A DNA stretch of 64,000 nt from Methylococcaceae bacterium (GCA_021647585.1 JAKIUK010000009.1:14885-78884); one strand, 5' to 3'; positions 10,022 to 19,541 are shown, numbered from the stretch's first letter. Notes: generated from the letters alone by a model not told the origin. Made by a program: numbers and translations.

Positions 10022-11023
10022 CTATCCTGTATACAACAACCTCACCAATTCCGTCTTAGACTTAACCGAAAGTTTGGCGTAAATTTTGTTTACATGATTA
10101 GTCACTGTGGAGGGTGAAATTCCTAGTGTTTTAGCCACTGCCTTATAACTGGCACCTTCTTTTAAACAAGCGGCTACTTTTTGCTCGGCTATGGTTAGTT
10201 GGGTATAGGGAGCTGCCGGCCTGATTTCTACCAGATAGAGTAAATCCTGCTGCTCTGAGACTCTGGCTTCATAGCCCGATTGAAAGAATTTCTTTTCTTC
10301 CAGATAGTTATCCAGCATGAATTTAGGCAATAACGGCCCCGTCCAGTCGGGGTCAATATTTTCAATATGTGCCAGGAATGTGTCGGTAGCCTGATGGATA
10401 TTACCGTGTTGATCAACCGCTGCGGACCCTGTTTCACTGCTACGCCAGTCTGATGAATTAACCAACGATAAATACTGTGATTGTTTAAATGCATTGATCA
10501 AATGCGGCATGAATGCATTTTTGGTTTGTTTGTCATTTGCTGTGTAGGGTACGGATGTTTTATTCCGATACAGACAGATATAATGAAACAGGGCTAACTT
10601 TTCGTTGTAAATTGAAGTTGAAATTGCCCATTCGACACCATAAGGTTTACAGAAATCAAAGTAAACAGATCGCGTTTTGAATTCTTCTTTATCTACCAGA
10701 TCATCAAGATCGAACGTGATCCCGGGATTTTCGGATACCGTTTTAGCCAGTTCATCTCCATCTACATACTGCTGGTAATGCTCCATCATTTCCATCGGTT
10801 GGTTATGAAGAAACAAGGTGTTAATATGTAAACCCTCGGCTATTCCTTCTGACCATAGCCCTGAATCGAAAGAAACATGCTGTTGCAGTATACTAAAAGC
10901 CTGTTGTTTGAATTCATTGACCGGAACTTCGCTAACCAAACGATATAATTCCACGATACTCTGGTTTATTGCCCCCCAATTCAATTTATCACCTTTTTTC
11001 TGCGTATTATTATTTACAATCAC
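10022..11023 (-). CDS. LuxR-family transcriptional regulator (333 aa)
   Basis: The C-terminal 60 residues form a LuxR/GerE helix-turn-helix (EQKVAACLKEGASYKAVAKT, then LGISPSTVTNHVNKIYAKL). The N-terminal 260 residues do not show a response-regulator receiver or an obvious acyl-homoserine-lactone domain; a PAS- or GAF-like sensor is possible but not demonstrable by eye. The gene ends 57 bases before the start of the 2488-residue secreted protein on the same strand. It may control that gene or be co-transcribed with it; this is inferred from position only. The upstream region from 11024 is repeat-rich and no promoter could be assigned with confidence. Confidence 0.85.
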   Translation of the reverse strand: MIVNNNTQKKGDKLNWGAINQSIVELYRLVSEVPVNEFKQQAFSILQQHVSFDSGLWSEGIAEGLHINTLFLHNQPMEMMEHYQQYVDGDELAKTVSENPGITFDLDDLVDKEEFKTRSVYFDFCKPYGVEWAISTSIYNEKLALFHYICLYRNKTSVPYTANDKQTKNAFMPHLINAFKQSQYLSLVNSSDWRSSETGSAAVDQHGNIHQATDTFLAHIENIDPDWTGPLLPKFMLDNYLEEKKFFQSGYEARVSEQQDLLYLVEIRPAAPYTQLTIAEQKVAACLKEGASYKAVAKTLGISPSTVTNHVNKIYAKLSVKSKTELVRLLYTG

Positions 11024-11678
11024 TATGGGCGTCTATGGGTCAGATGACCTATTAATACTTTTAAATAAAAAATGGCCACTATGATTGTTGTGTAAGCTGT
11101 CTAATAAACAACTTTGTCATTACTTTTCCCATGAGCTTTTGCCATTTTGAAAAATGCTACCACACAGTCCCGTCATTCCTGCATTCTCTTAGCAGGAATC
11201 TATTTTTTGCATGACTAGATCCCCGACAAAAAACCTCGGGGATGACGGTGAGCAAGGTGTCACCGTTTTCCCCATCTATAAGGTGGAGACTCATAGGGAA
11301 TCAGGTTACTTTTTCCATTCATCCCTTCTTTATCCCTTTGGAGAAAATGGGCAAACTCAACAACTTTATAGAACGATTTATATACACAATAAACTCCTAT
11401 GAACGGTCATTTAGACCAGCGGAAAAATCTTTTGCTTAAACTAAAAACCCTGACTCAAGATTCCTCGTTTCACTTGGATGACACAACTTGCTGCAGAGTT
11501 ACTTATTGTTTTGATTGAGTCTAATTACTAACCCCGTGTTTGTATATCGTACCCGAGTACACTATTGGCCTTTTAATTACTCGCCTATCCTCTGTTAATT
11601 GAAGAGTTGCTGTCAATGTACGACAGAAAACATCATTGGAAGCGGCTAACATGGCAACGAAGATTGGTGCTTTTTTCC
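11024..11678. other. Intergenic region with repeat debris
   Basis: No convincing gene lies here. It contains the inverted-repeat element at 11170-11248 and, around 11456-11485, a fragment resembling the AAGATTCCTC...GGATGACA ends of the dispersed GTCATTCCGA elements. The rest shows no codon structure I trust. Confidence 0.5.
11170..11248. repeat. CCGTCATTCCTGC inverted-repeat element
   Basis: The element begins CCGTCATTCCTGC and ends GGGGATGACGG, giving short inverted ends. Inside are two hairpins: TCCTGC/GCAGGA, and CCCCGA/TCGGGG around an A-rich loop. This resembles the widespread proteobacterial repeats built on CCGTCATTCC ends. Confidence 0.6.
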
Positions 11679-11873
11679 TTAAGCATGCACACCTTTCCAG
11701 GCTGGAGTAATTGGCACTTTATATAATCCCAAATGGGCATAAATAAACCACCTCGGAAAATGAATATAAACTGCCCCTTGATTGTTTACCTTATGCTGAT
11801 ACCTCAAGTGTAACCGCAAACTTTCTTCCATCCGGTTAATGTCTATTTTTTGAGTAAAAAGTAATATTGCCAC
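11679..11873 (-). pseudogene. Small ORF, possible C-terminal remnant of a reverse transcriptase-like gene
   Basis: This 64-codon frame begins with GTG and ends FPRWFIYAHLGLYKVPITPA followed by WKGVHA. The pattern of a basic segment, an aromatic-rich FPRW..Y..LGLY motif and a short tail recalls the C-terminal ends of some group II intron or retron-type reverse transcriptases, but I cannot confirm this. No upstream frame with reverse transcriptase motifs was found. It lies in a region of decayed mobile DNA, so a remnant is more likely than a live gene. Confidence 0.3.
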
Positions 11874-11926
11874 TCTCTTTATATTGTATTAATATTTAAA
11901 ACACGTCTTTTGTTGGAAATATAATT

Positions 11927-12170
11927 ATGGCAAGAAATGCTTCTGTTACCCTTGGATCCCATTTTGATGAATTTGTCAGCGAAAAAATATCACAAAACCG
12001 CTATCAGTCTATTTAGTGAAATAGTGCGTGCTGGTCTGCATAGGTTGGAAGAGGATGAGGCAAAGCTACAAGTACTTAAAGAAAAGCTGCAAGCGGGGGA
12101 GAATAGTCCTAGAGTAGAAAATTTTGATAGTGATAAATTTCTTTCAAATCTACATAAGAAATATACCTGA
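11927..12170 (+). pseudogene. parD: parD antitoxin pseudogene (single-base frameshift)
   Basis: ATG 11927 opens MARNASVTLGSHFDEFVSEK followed by ISQNRYQSI and then an immediate TAG. The continuation SEIVRAGLHRLEEDEAKLQ is in the next frame and ends at 12170. Removing one T from the ATTT at the junction would restore QSISEIVRAGL, the ParD ribbon-helix-helix pattern. ParD antitoxins neutralise ParE gyrase-poisoning toxins and repress their operon. The frameshift should abolish a full-length product. The C-terminal toxin-binding part remains open and could in principle be made from ATG 11937, though that product would lack a correct DNA-binding domain. The cognate toxin remnant follows after an inserted element. 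Confidence 0.8.
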
Positions 12171-12220
12171 TTACGTATGAGTCTCAGCCATTTTCTTGTT
12201 ACCTCCCTACCCGTATTCAC

Positions 12221-12350
12221 TCGTCATCTTGGCAGGGAATGCCGTGATCCAAAATTCAGGGATGTGAAGTTTATATAAACAAGCTTTTGCTACTGTTTAT
12301 ATTGTACATCCCTATACACTGGATACCAGCAATCCCTGCTGGTATGACGA
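12221..12350. repeat. Miniature inverted-repeat element inserted between parD and parE
   Basis: The ends are TCGTCATCTTGGCAGGGAATG and, inverted, GCAATCCCTGCTGGTATGACGA, an imperfect terminal inverted repeat of about 22 bases. It encodes nothing. parD and parE genes normally abut or overlap, so the 235-base gap here is best explained by this insertion. Confidence 0.7.
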
Positions 12351-12405
12351 TGAACTGATGTTTTTATATGACTGAAGCTTATGGATAATCAGCAAAATAT
12401 ATTAA

Positions 12406-12690
12406 ATGATAACTAGCTATTCATTGAGAGCATTAGCTCAAGATGATTTGGAGGAAATATGGCTATACACTTATCAAGAATGGGGCGTCGATCAAGCTGA
12501 TAAATATCTGGAGCTACTCTTTTCTAGATTCACTTGGTTAGCTGAAAATCCTTTAATTGGAAAAAAACGTGATGATATTTAGGCAGGATACTATTGCTTC
12601 CATGAAGAAATGCATCTGGTTTTTATACGCTAACCAAAAGTGCTATAGATATTATCGGTATTCCTCATCAAGACATGGATGTGTGTTGGT
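12406..12690 (+). pseudogene. parE: parE toxin pseudogene (premature stop and frameshift)
   Basis: ATG 12406 opens MITSYSLRALAQDDLEEIWL followed by YTYQEWGVDQADKYLELL and LAENPLIGKKRDDI, the typical ParE/RelE-fold pattern. An in-frame TAG follows DDI where the family has a basic residue, then GYYCFHEEMHLVFIR continues in frame. After a second stop, KSAIDIIGIPHQDMDV continues in another frame and matches the family ending I.I..ILHQ.MD. Two separate lesions mean the toxin is dead, consistent with the broken antitoxin upstream. Confidence 0.8.
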
Positions 12691-12710
12691 ATAGCATGCA
12701 GGACCTACGT

Positions 12711-12780
12711 CCGTGTAGGCAGCGTAGAAGGCGGATAAAAAGACAAATCACAATTCAAATTATTTCGTGAATGTTCCTAA
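12711..12780. repeat. Degenerate partial copy of the AGAATA-ended element
   Basis: GGCAGCGTAGAAGGCGGATA, a CAATTCAAATTATTT segment and GTGAATGTTCCTAA resemble one half of the elements at 19145-19294 and 25168-25330. The opposite end is lost or merges with the parE remnant. Confidence 0.5.
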
Positions 12781-12799
12781 ATCATATCGTCATGTAACA

Positions 12800-15700
12800 T
12801 CATTCCCCTTTCAGTGCTTCCCATATGGGAAGAACCAGCTCATTACATTTCTCTTCAAAATCTGCATTTAATACAACAGACAAATCTTCAACATTTTGAT
12901 AGAGCTGCTGTAATGATCGATCATATCCTATTTCTTTTTTAAGCTGTTCTTGCGCAGATATAATTGCCGGTGTTTTGGCTCGTTTACTGGTTTTAAGTTT
13001 TAACGCCTGCTTTACATAGGCAAAAGCTGATTCGGTAAAAAATGCATCCGGTTGCTGCTGGCCCTGAATAAAAATCTTTATCAAGGCATTCAGGTTATCC
13101 GATGATTCAGCAGCATCTAGAGAAAATACCAGCGATTCATCCAAACTGAGCAAGTGTGTATCTTGTGGTTGAATATGATTAATGATGAGGTGATGTAACC
13201 AGGCCTGCATAAAATCTTTACCTTTTATTGAGGCATAGCGATAGAGCAGACTGCCCTGTTCATAAATCTGACTTAGCTTTCCAAGCAGTCTATAACCACC
13301 AACAATAATATCAATGGGCTGATCTTCTTGCCTTTGTCCCAAATTCAGTTGTTGTATCAAGTCGGCAAATTGATTAATGGCCTGTTGTTGCTGTTCAAAT
13401 GCCTGTTCACCTCTTATTCCTGAAAGCCAGAGACCTTGCGCTTGCAGTTTTTTTAGGGTGTAAGGTGTGCCGTTCAACACATGTTCAATCCATTGTTGAT
13501 TTATGGTGTAAGCATCCAGTGTGTCTATAGCAAAGGGTTCTCGTTCTTCAACATCGGCTGATAGTCCGGTAAATCGTATGCCTAATTGTCGTTGTAAAAA
13601 ATACTGTTGTGGTTGCCGGTAGAAGGCAAATAATTCATTGATGTCTATAGTTTCCGTATCCTTAGCTTCAAGTGTTCCTTGCCACCATAGCTCTGTTTTT
13701 TCCTTATCAGTTTGCAATGTAACGGCTGTTTCATAAGCAGACTGAGAATAACTAAAGAGTTCCTCTTCATCATTAAAATAACGCTGACTAAAGGCTTGCA
13801 GTGGATGCTTGGTAATTAAGTCTGTGAGTTGATAATGATTTTCCAGTATGCCCAGGAGCTCACTAATGATGACTGAAGGCGGGATATCTTCATTATGCTG
13901 AATGGAAAGTCCTTGAAAAGTAATAATCAATTGCTGCCGTGCAGAGAGCAAAACCTCTAAGAACTGATAGCGATCATCCGCTCTACGAGAACGATCGCCT
14001 TTGCGAAAATTTTGACCTATTAAATCAAAGCTGGGATGTCGATCTATTTTTGGAAATTCACCCTCATTTAACCCTATCAAGGCAATCACCTTAAATGGAA
14101 TGGAACGCATGGGTAGCATAGAGCAGAAGGTTAATTGGCCGCGCAGAAAACCATTGGATGATTTAGATTCTGACATGCTGTTTTCCAGCCAGGCAATAAT
14201 AACATCCAGTGAAATATCTTCTGTATGTTGCGCTGCTATTTTAACTGCGAGTTGTTCTATTATTTCATTTAGCTGTTGTCGCTGGATTTGTTCTGTCTGT
14301 GTATCGGCACAAATAAGCTGATCAGCATAATAATAAAGTCTATTGCCCCAGTTACTCAGTGTGGCTTGCTGTTTTAAATCGTTACTGGCTTTAAATAGCA
14401 ACTGGATAAAATCATTAAAGCCTCCTAAAACCAGTGCCGTCGAACCTTCAATCTCTCGGTAGGGCAGTATATTGTCGACAAAACTTTCTTCGCTGCCTAC
14501 CGCATACCCCATTAACAATCGATCCAGAGCAGCTTGCCAGGTATTTTCATTTAACTCTGGCAATCCCAGTTCCTTTTTATGGGTAGCTGATTTCCCCCAG
14601 CGTACATGTGTCTCTAGGACCCAGTGTTTGATCAATTCTATATCGGATTCAGATAAAGAAAAGTTAGCAAAGACCACGGGTTGTTCTAATAAATCCATTA
14701 CACTTTGCCAACCAAAACGACTTTGACTGAGCCTTAAAAACCGGATAAACGCATTTAGTACTGTATTGCTTAGACGTAAACTACGGTCTGCGATAGAATG
14801 CTGAATATCACTAAAAACAGCAGATATAAAAGGAGCATAAAGTTGAATATCAGGAGCCATCACAACCATTTCTCGCAATTCCAGCTCTGTGTCCTGTTCC
14901 AACGCTGACAACAATTGATCTTTTAATACTTCAACTTCACGCATGCGTGAATGACAGGCGTGAATGCTGATGGAATTATCTTTTTCTAACGAAAGTCCCT
15001 GTAACTGATTATTTAAAATATCATTTTGTAATTGTTGCAGATTATTTGAGGCTTCTGACCACTCAAAACTATCAGGTTCATAGGCAAAATCAGCCTGCTC
15101 CAGTAACATTTGCTGAAACTCTCTCCCTTGTTGCCCTAATGTGGATAATAAAGGGTGGCCTTCCGGTGCCTCAGCTATTTGTTTTTTATTGATAAAGTCC
15201 GCCCAGTACACTTGCGCTGGATTGAGTAGAAATAAATGTATATCACAATGCAGGGATAATCCCTGTAAATAATCCAGAAATAGTGGAGGCATGGTATTCA
15301 AACCAAAAACAAAAATTCTTTCTGGCAGCTGCTTAGACAGTACACCTTCATCCGCATGATTAAGCTTTTTAATCACATCTTGCCATAATGAGCCCCTGTG
15401 TTTGCTGCCAATAGACTGTGTGACTAAGTGCCATAACGCTCTTTGCCAGTGTTCACTGTCAACCTGATAAAGCAGCTGCCCTTGTTGCCAAAGTTCTAAC
15501 ATATCTGGACGCATCATTTGATATTGATCAAAAATCTGTGCCAATTGAGTGGCCAGCTGATAACGTTTTAACTCCAAATTTTCACCACTTAAATAATGTT
15601 TTAGTGGTGTGAAACAATCATCATCCAGCTGACGGAGCAACAATTCAAATCGCCATAACATGAGTTCTCTATCAAAAACATCATCGTTTATGCGATTATC

Positions 15701-15928
15701 AATTTTGCCTGCGATGGAACTAAAAAATTTACCGGGAAATAAAAATTCGTAATTACCCCATACGCCAAAGTAACTGGCAAGTTGTTGTGATAACCAACGT
15801 TCCATCCCCTGGCTTTGAATAAGAAAAACTTCTTTGCTTAGAGCTTGTGATAAAGAAAAATTTTCAATGACCGTGGTTAAATGAACTAACAGGTTTTCAG
15901 TTTTGTTAGAGCTGTGCAGGATGAACAT
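12800..15928 (-). CDS. recC: RecBCD enzyme subunit RecC (exonuclease V gamma chain)
   Basis: This 1042-residue protein begins MFILHSSNKTENLLVHL and has the RecC signature IQSQGMERWLSQQLA near residue 40. Later come FVFGLNTMPPLFLDYLQGLS, HACHSRMREVEVLKDQL and LTFCSMLPMRSIPFKVIALI followed by GLNEGEFP. These follow the inactivated helicase fold typical of RecC. In the RecBCD complex RecC splits the duplex and recognises Chi during double-strand-break repair. Length is close to the usual 1100 residues. recB and recD usually sit beside recC, but here the downstream side is toxin-antitoxin debris and the upstream side is an unrelated divergent gene, so the partners must be elsewhere or absent. No frameshift is visible. 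Confidence 0.95.
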   Translation of the reverse strand: MFILHSSNKTENLLVHLTTVIENFSLSQALSKEVFLIQSQGMERWLSQQLASYFGVWGNYEFLFPGKFFSSIAGKIDNRINDDVFDRELMLWRFELLLRQLDDDCFTPLKHYLSGENLELKRYQLATQLAQIFDQYQMMRPDMLELWQQGQLLYQVDSEHWQRALWHLVTQSIGSKHRGSLWQDVIKKLNHADEGVLSKQLPERIFVFGLNTMPPLFLDYLQGLSLHCDIHLFLLNPAQVYWADFINKKQIAEAPEGHPLLSTLGQQGREFQQMLLEQADFAYEPDSFEWSEASNNLQQLQNDILNNQLQGLSLEKDNSISIHACHSRMREVEVLKDQLLSALEQDTELELREMVVMAPDIQLYAPFISAVFSDIQHSIADRSLRLSNTVLNAFIRFLRLSQSRFGWQSVMDLLEQPVVFANFSLSESDIELIKHWVLETHVRWGKSATHKKELGLPELNENTWQAALDRLLMGYAVGSEESFVDNILPYREIEGSTALVLGGFNDFIQLLFKASNDLKQQATLSNWGNRLYYYADQLICADTQTEQIQRQQLNEIIEQLAVKIAAQHTEDISLDVIIAWLENSMSESKSSNGFLRGQLTFCSMLPMRSIPFKVIALIGLNEGEFPKIDRHPSFDLIGQNFRKGDRSRRADDRYQFLEVLLSARQQLIITFQGLSIQHNEDIPPSVIISELLGILENHYQLTDLITKHPLQAFSQRYFNDEEELFSYSQSAYETAVTLQTDKEKTELWWQGTLEAKDTETIDINELFAFYRQPQQYFLQRQLGIRFTGLSADVEEREPFAIDTLDAYTINQQWIEHVLNGTPYTLKKLQAQGLWLSGIRGEQAFEQQQQAINQFADLIQQLNLGQRQEDQPIDIIVGGYRLLGKLSQIYEQGSLLYRYASIKGKDFMQAWLHHLIINHIQPQDTHLLSLDESLVFSLDAAESSDNLNALIKIFIQGQQQPDAFFTESAFAYVKQALKLKTSKRAKTPAIISAQEQLKKEIGYDRSLQQLYQNVEDLSVVLNADFEEKCNELVLPIWEALKGE

Positions 15929-16045
15929 GGTTTACGTCTGCTAAAGTGTATTTATTAACATGGTAATGGAAAAGAATCTGAATTCTAGATATATATAATG
16001 TTTCTAATTATCATGTTAAAGTTATTAAATTGATAAGGGGATAAT

Positions 16046-16396
16046 ATGGGCTGCTGCGATGATCCGACAGAACCAGTAAAAATTAACCGTAGTGATCTGG
16101 TTCGAGTTCAGGAACAATACGGTAATCTGCTAAGAGACTTGTTTACCAGTGACCCTGAAAAAGTCATTTTAAAGCAATTGAATCAAGCCAATGCTTATTT
16201 AACAGAATTAGCTGCGCTAAATGCACACTATGATTCCGTAAGAAAACGGGCCATTGAATTGCTAGAACAAGATAGCATTTGCGTATTAAAGCAAATTGCA
16301 GATAAAAATGTGGATAATGAATTTGGTCAGTATGCCCTAGAACGTATGGAAGACCTTAAAAAAGACCGTGGTTTATTGGCTAAATTTTTTAATTGA
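16046..16396 (+). CDS. Hypothetical soluble protein (116 aa)
   Basis: I do not recognise this protein. It starts MGCCDDPTEPVKINRSDL with a Cys-Cys pair at residues 3-4 and is predominantly helical, with segments such as YLTELAALNAHYDSVRKRAI and NEFGQYALERMEDLKK that have the spacing of helical repeats. There is no signal peptide or membrane segment. The sequence ATAAGGGGATAAT just upstream contains a good ribosome-binding site (AAGGGG) before ATG 16046. It is divergent from recC and convergent with a small membrane-protein gene whose stop overlaps its own end by eight bases. Confidence 0.75.
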   Translation: MGCCDDPTEPVKINRSDLVRVQEQYGNLLRDLFTSDPEKVILKQLNQANAYLTELAALNAHYDSVRKRAIELLEQDSICVLKQIADKNVDNEFGQYALERMEDLKKDRGLLAKFFN

Positions 16397-16559
16397 TTTC
16401 TGGCCAGGCAATCACTTCATCAACGTCGCTATCCACTAAAACTTCTTGTTGTTGATTTAAATAGCTACCACCTACGATAAACGCTAACACTACTATGTAT
16501 ATAATAGAGGCTATATATTTAACCCTTTTTGCTGCAGGGTCTGGAGTATATTCATTCAT
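16389..16559 (-). CDS. Small single-span membrane protein (56 aa)
   Basis: The minus-strand frame from ATG 16559 encodes MNEYTPDPAAKRVKYIASII, then YIVVLAFIVGGSYLNQQQEV and an acidic tail ending AWPEIN. One hydrophobic segment at residues 17-36 is flanked by a basic cytoplasmic-side stretch, consistent with an inner-membrane microprotein with its acidic end outside. It lies between two convincing plus-strand genes and overlaps the end of the upstream one by eight bases, running antisense. Its ATG is 31 bases before the gspA start on the opposite strand. Clean amphipathic design and a defined stop support a real gene; function is unknown. Confidence 0.6.
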   Translation of the reverse strand: MNEYTPDPAAKRVKYIASIIYIVVLAFIVGGSYLNQQQEVLVDSDVDEVIAWPEIN

Positions 16560-16590
16560 ATTAGCAACCTGATTCTTTAGGATTATTACT

Positions 16591-18210
16591 TTGTATCAAC
16601 AGTTTTTTAATTTTAACACAGCTCCGTTTTCTATTGCGCCTGATCCTCATTTTATCTATATGAGTGAGCGTCATCAGGAGGGCCTTGCCCATTTACTGTA
16701 TGGCATCAGCCAGGGCGGGGGGTTTGTTGCGTTAACGGGAGAGGTTGGTACCGGTAAAACGACACTGTGCCATTGTTTATTACACGAATTACCTGCCCAT
16801 ATTGATATTGCACTAATATTAAACCCCAAGTTAAATACTATTGAATTGCTGGCAACAATTTGTGATGAATTGCATATTCCTTATGATCGGGATAAACAAT
16901 CTCTCAAAAATCTGATAGATTGTCTTAACCAACATTTATTAACAGCACATGCAGAAGGGCGAAGAACTGTATTAATGATAGATGAAGCTCAAAACTTGAG
17001 CCTGGATGTTTTAGAACAAATTCGTCTTTTAACTAACCTAGAAACCAGCACAACTAAATTATTACAAATCATTCTGATAGGCCAACCTGAATTAAAACAG
17101 TTGTTAGAGCGCCGCCAATTACGCCAACTTAATCAACGTATAACAGCCAGATATCATTTGACTTCGCTGTCATTTTCAGAGACTCAAGAATATATAAAAC
17201 ATCGTTTATCTGTTTGCGGGGGGAACAGCAATATTTTCAACCGTGGATCCATGCGTAAAATTTTTAAACTTTCTCAGGGTATCCCAAGATTGATTAACGT
17301 TTTATGTGATAGGGCCTTATTAGGTGCATATGTAACAAATTCCCGATTTGTAACCAAAAAAATAATTAATAAAGCCGCTAAAGAAGTGCTTAATCCCGTT
17401 GCTACATCTACTATTCTCTCGTTAAGCAGTGCTTCATTGGGCCTTATCCTGATAGCTGTTCTAGGCATATCAGTGTATTATTTGGTTCCTGATAAATCAC
17501 CTGAAAAGCATATTATTTTGTCAGGTTCTTTTATCAATCCAGCAGAAAGTACTCAACTAAAGCAGGTTGATTTAAAACCTGAAATACTTAAAGTGCGACA
17601 GGTAGATTTCTATTCATTACTTAGACAGAAACAAACTTCTTTAAATACTGCAATCCATGAGCTTGCTAATTTTTGGCAGAAAAAAACCACTCCTAGCACT
17701 AATTGTAAAAAAGTAGAGGCAAAAGGCTTACACTGCGTACTGGGCAAATCTAATTGGGAAGAGTTACTTGCATTTAATAGACCTGTCATTATGGAATTTT
17801 CCATATCAGATACAGAAAAATACTATGCTATTTTGTTAGGGTCTAAAGAAGGAGATCCTGTTTTTAGTGTTAATGCTGATATTTCCTTTCCCATAGAAAA
17901 GATACTCGCTTTATGGAATGGTTTTTATATGATGTTATGGCAACCACCCATTCAAAATATTAAAGTAATCTATCCAGGACAGTCTTCTGAAGCCGTTTTA
18001 TGGGTACGAAAACATCTGCCTTTCAATACGAACCATAGTCTTAACAAATTAAGTTCTACTTTTTTTGATGCTCAATTAAAATCTGAAGTGATAAAATTTC
18101 AACAACTGCATCAATTAATACCTGATGGTATTGTTGGTCCCCAAACTTTTATTCATTTGTCTAATAACGATCTATCTAATAAATCACCCAAACTTAAACT
18201 GGACTACTAA
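16591..18210 (+). CDS. gspA: General secretion pathway ATPase GspA/ExeA with peptidoglycan-binding domain
   Basis: This 539-residue protein starts at TTG 16591 (MYQQFFNFNTAPFSIAPDPH), the classic ExeA opening. An AAA ATPase domain carries Walker A GEVGTGKTT (50-58) and Walker B VLMIDEAQNL (127-136). A membrane segment lies at 276-299, and the periplasmic part ends in a peptidoglycan-binding domain (about 470-530, with VIKFQQLHQLIPDGIVGPQT). In the family, GspA with GspB uses ATP to remodel peptidoglycan and help assemble the type II secretion secretin. The next gene, gspB, overlaps by one base (TAATG), so the two are translationally coupled. No other type II secretion genes are in the window. 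Confidence 0.92.
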   Translation: MYQQFFNFNTAPFSIAPDPHFIYMSERHQEGLAHLLYGISQGGGFVALTGEVGTGKTTLCHCLLHELPAHIDIALILNPKLNTIELLATICDELHIPYDRDKQSLKNLIDCLNQHLLTAHAEGRRTVLMIDEAQNLSLDVLEQIRLLTNLETSTTKLLQIILIGQPELKQLLERRQLRQLNQRITARYHLTSLSFSETQEYIKHRLSVCGGNSNIFNRGSMRKIFKLSQGIPRLINVLCDRALLGAYVTNSRFVTKKIINKAAKEVLNPVATSTILSLSSASLGLILIAVLGISVYYLVPDKSPEKHIILSGSFINPAESTQLKQVDLKPEILKVRQVDFYSLLRQKQTSLNTAIHELANFWQKKTTPSTNCKKVEAKGLHCVLGKSNWEELLAFNRPVIMEFSISDTEKYYAILLGSKEGDPVFSVNADISFPIEKILALWNGFYMMLWQPPIQNIKVIYPGQSSEAVLWVRKHLPFNTNHSLNKLSSTFFDAQLKSEVIKFQQLHQLIPDGIVGPQTFIHLSNNDLSNKSPKLKLDY

Positions 18211-18953
18211 TGTCTTTTATTTTAAATGCACTAAGAAAATCAGAGCAACAAAGACAAGCCAGTCAGGCTGATTCACTGGAAAATAGAATACAGAAACAGC
18301 AACTATACTTACCCAAAAAAACATCAGGCTGGTTGATTATTTTAGTTATTGTTAATGTTTTTTTTCTATGTTATTTCATATGGTTGTTTACTAAAGAAGA
18401 TAATCTAGAGATAGTAAGCAAACATGAAATAGTTGATAAAAATAAAACGCTAGGACCCAGAATTAAAGAAAAAGAACAATCATCACCGCCTGTTGCTATT
18501 AAAAACACAATAAAACAAAGACAAATGTCCATTGCTGAACAACTTGAAAGAAAAAAATTAAGTAAACAACAAGAAATCAAAAAAAGAGTAAAACAGAAAA
18601 TTTTGCAATTAACAGAGCAAAAAAAGAAACCCGACAGCAAAGTTAAACCTATTGCTATTCCCTCTCCCAAGATAAAACCAATACCTATAAATATTACTGA
18701 AGATATTCAAAAACCAACTAAACATGAATTACCCTTTTTATCAGAATTAGACTACAAATTTCGTCGTAAGGTACCCGATCTCGATATTAACGTATTTGTT
18801 TATTCAGAAAATCAAAATAATCGTTTTATTATGATAAATATGCAAAAGTATACCGCAGGAGAAGAAATCACTAAGGGTATGAATCTCTTAGAGATTCGTA
18901 TAAATAGTTTTGTTGTTGAATATAAAAACAAAACATTTCAAATTAAACGTTAG
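18210..18953 (+). CDS. gspB: General secretion pathway protein GspB
   Basis: This 247-residue protein begins MSFILNALRKSEQQRQ, the conserved N-terminal motif of GspB-type partners of GspA. A single membrane segment spans about residues 40-60, followed by a long basic, Lys/Gln-rich coiled linker (90-160) and a C-terminal GspB domain (about 185-247). That domain contains LPFLSELDYKFRRKVPDLDI and ends GMNLLEIRINSFVVEYKN. The family role is to form an inner-membrane complex with GspA that scaffolds secretin assembly through peptidoglycan. The start overlaps the gspA stop by one base. Confidence 0.9.
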   Translation: MSFILNALRKSEQQRQASQADSLENRIQKQQLYLPKKTSGWLIILVIVNVFFLCYFIWLFTKEDNLEIVSKHEIVDKNKTLGPRIKEKEQSSPPVAIKNTIKQRQMSIAEQLERKKLSKQQEIKKRVKQKILQLTEQKKKPDSKVKPIAIPSPKIKPIPINITEDIQKPTKHELPFLSELDYKFRRKVPDLDINVFVYSENQNNRFIMINMQKYTAGEEITKGMNLLEIRINSFVVEYKNKTFQIKR

Positions 18954-19144
18954 TCACTATTCATGGAATAAGGAAGATGGAAACTAATAATCATCCAAAT
19001 ATCCTACAGGATTTACCCACTTAATTTGTCATAGACCTAATTTTTACAACATGATAGAAGCTCATCACAAGCTGGAAAAGATTAAGTAAGCTCAACGGAT
19101 TTTATATTGTTTTTAGGTGTCGCTATTTCACAACGGTAGCTGAT

Positions 19145-19294
19145 TAGGGCCGCACACAGAATAGCTTGAACAATTGACTTTGTATTTTGTCCGTCTTCTT
19201 CGTTGTAGAAATAGGTTACTACGCACCTATTTACACGCCTTAAACACGAACAAACCACTTCACTAATTACCTAACTTATTCTGTGCGCGTTCCT
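19145..19294. repeat. AGAATA-ended inverted-repeat element, copy 1
   Basis: Ends are GGCCGCACACAGAATA and, inverted, TATTCTGTGCGCGTTCCT. The interior includes TTTTGTCCGTCTTCTTCGTT, which is the inverse of the interior of the copy at 25168-25330 (AACGAAGAAGACGGACAAAA). The element is about 150 bases and non-coding. Confidence 0.8.
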
Positions 19295-19541
19295 GTTACC
19301 AAAAAAAGGGAAATGCTCTGGTTTTAGATAGGTAAAATCTAATTCAAATGACTTTGTAGTCATAACACGACAACTCCGTATTGATTATAAATCAAAAAAT
19401 TATATATTGATAACATAATGTTATGTTATTTTTAAATGTAATTTAACGTATTGTATTTTTAACAGAGCCAATTGCTTGTCTTGAGACTTTATGGTTTGTC
19501 GTGCAATTGAAACACTTTAACTGAATTCGTGAGCGTTAATT

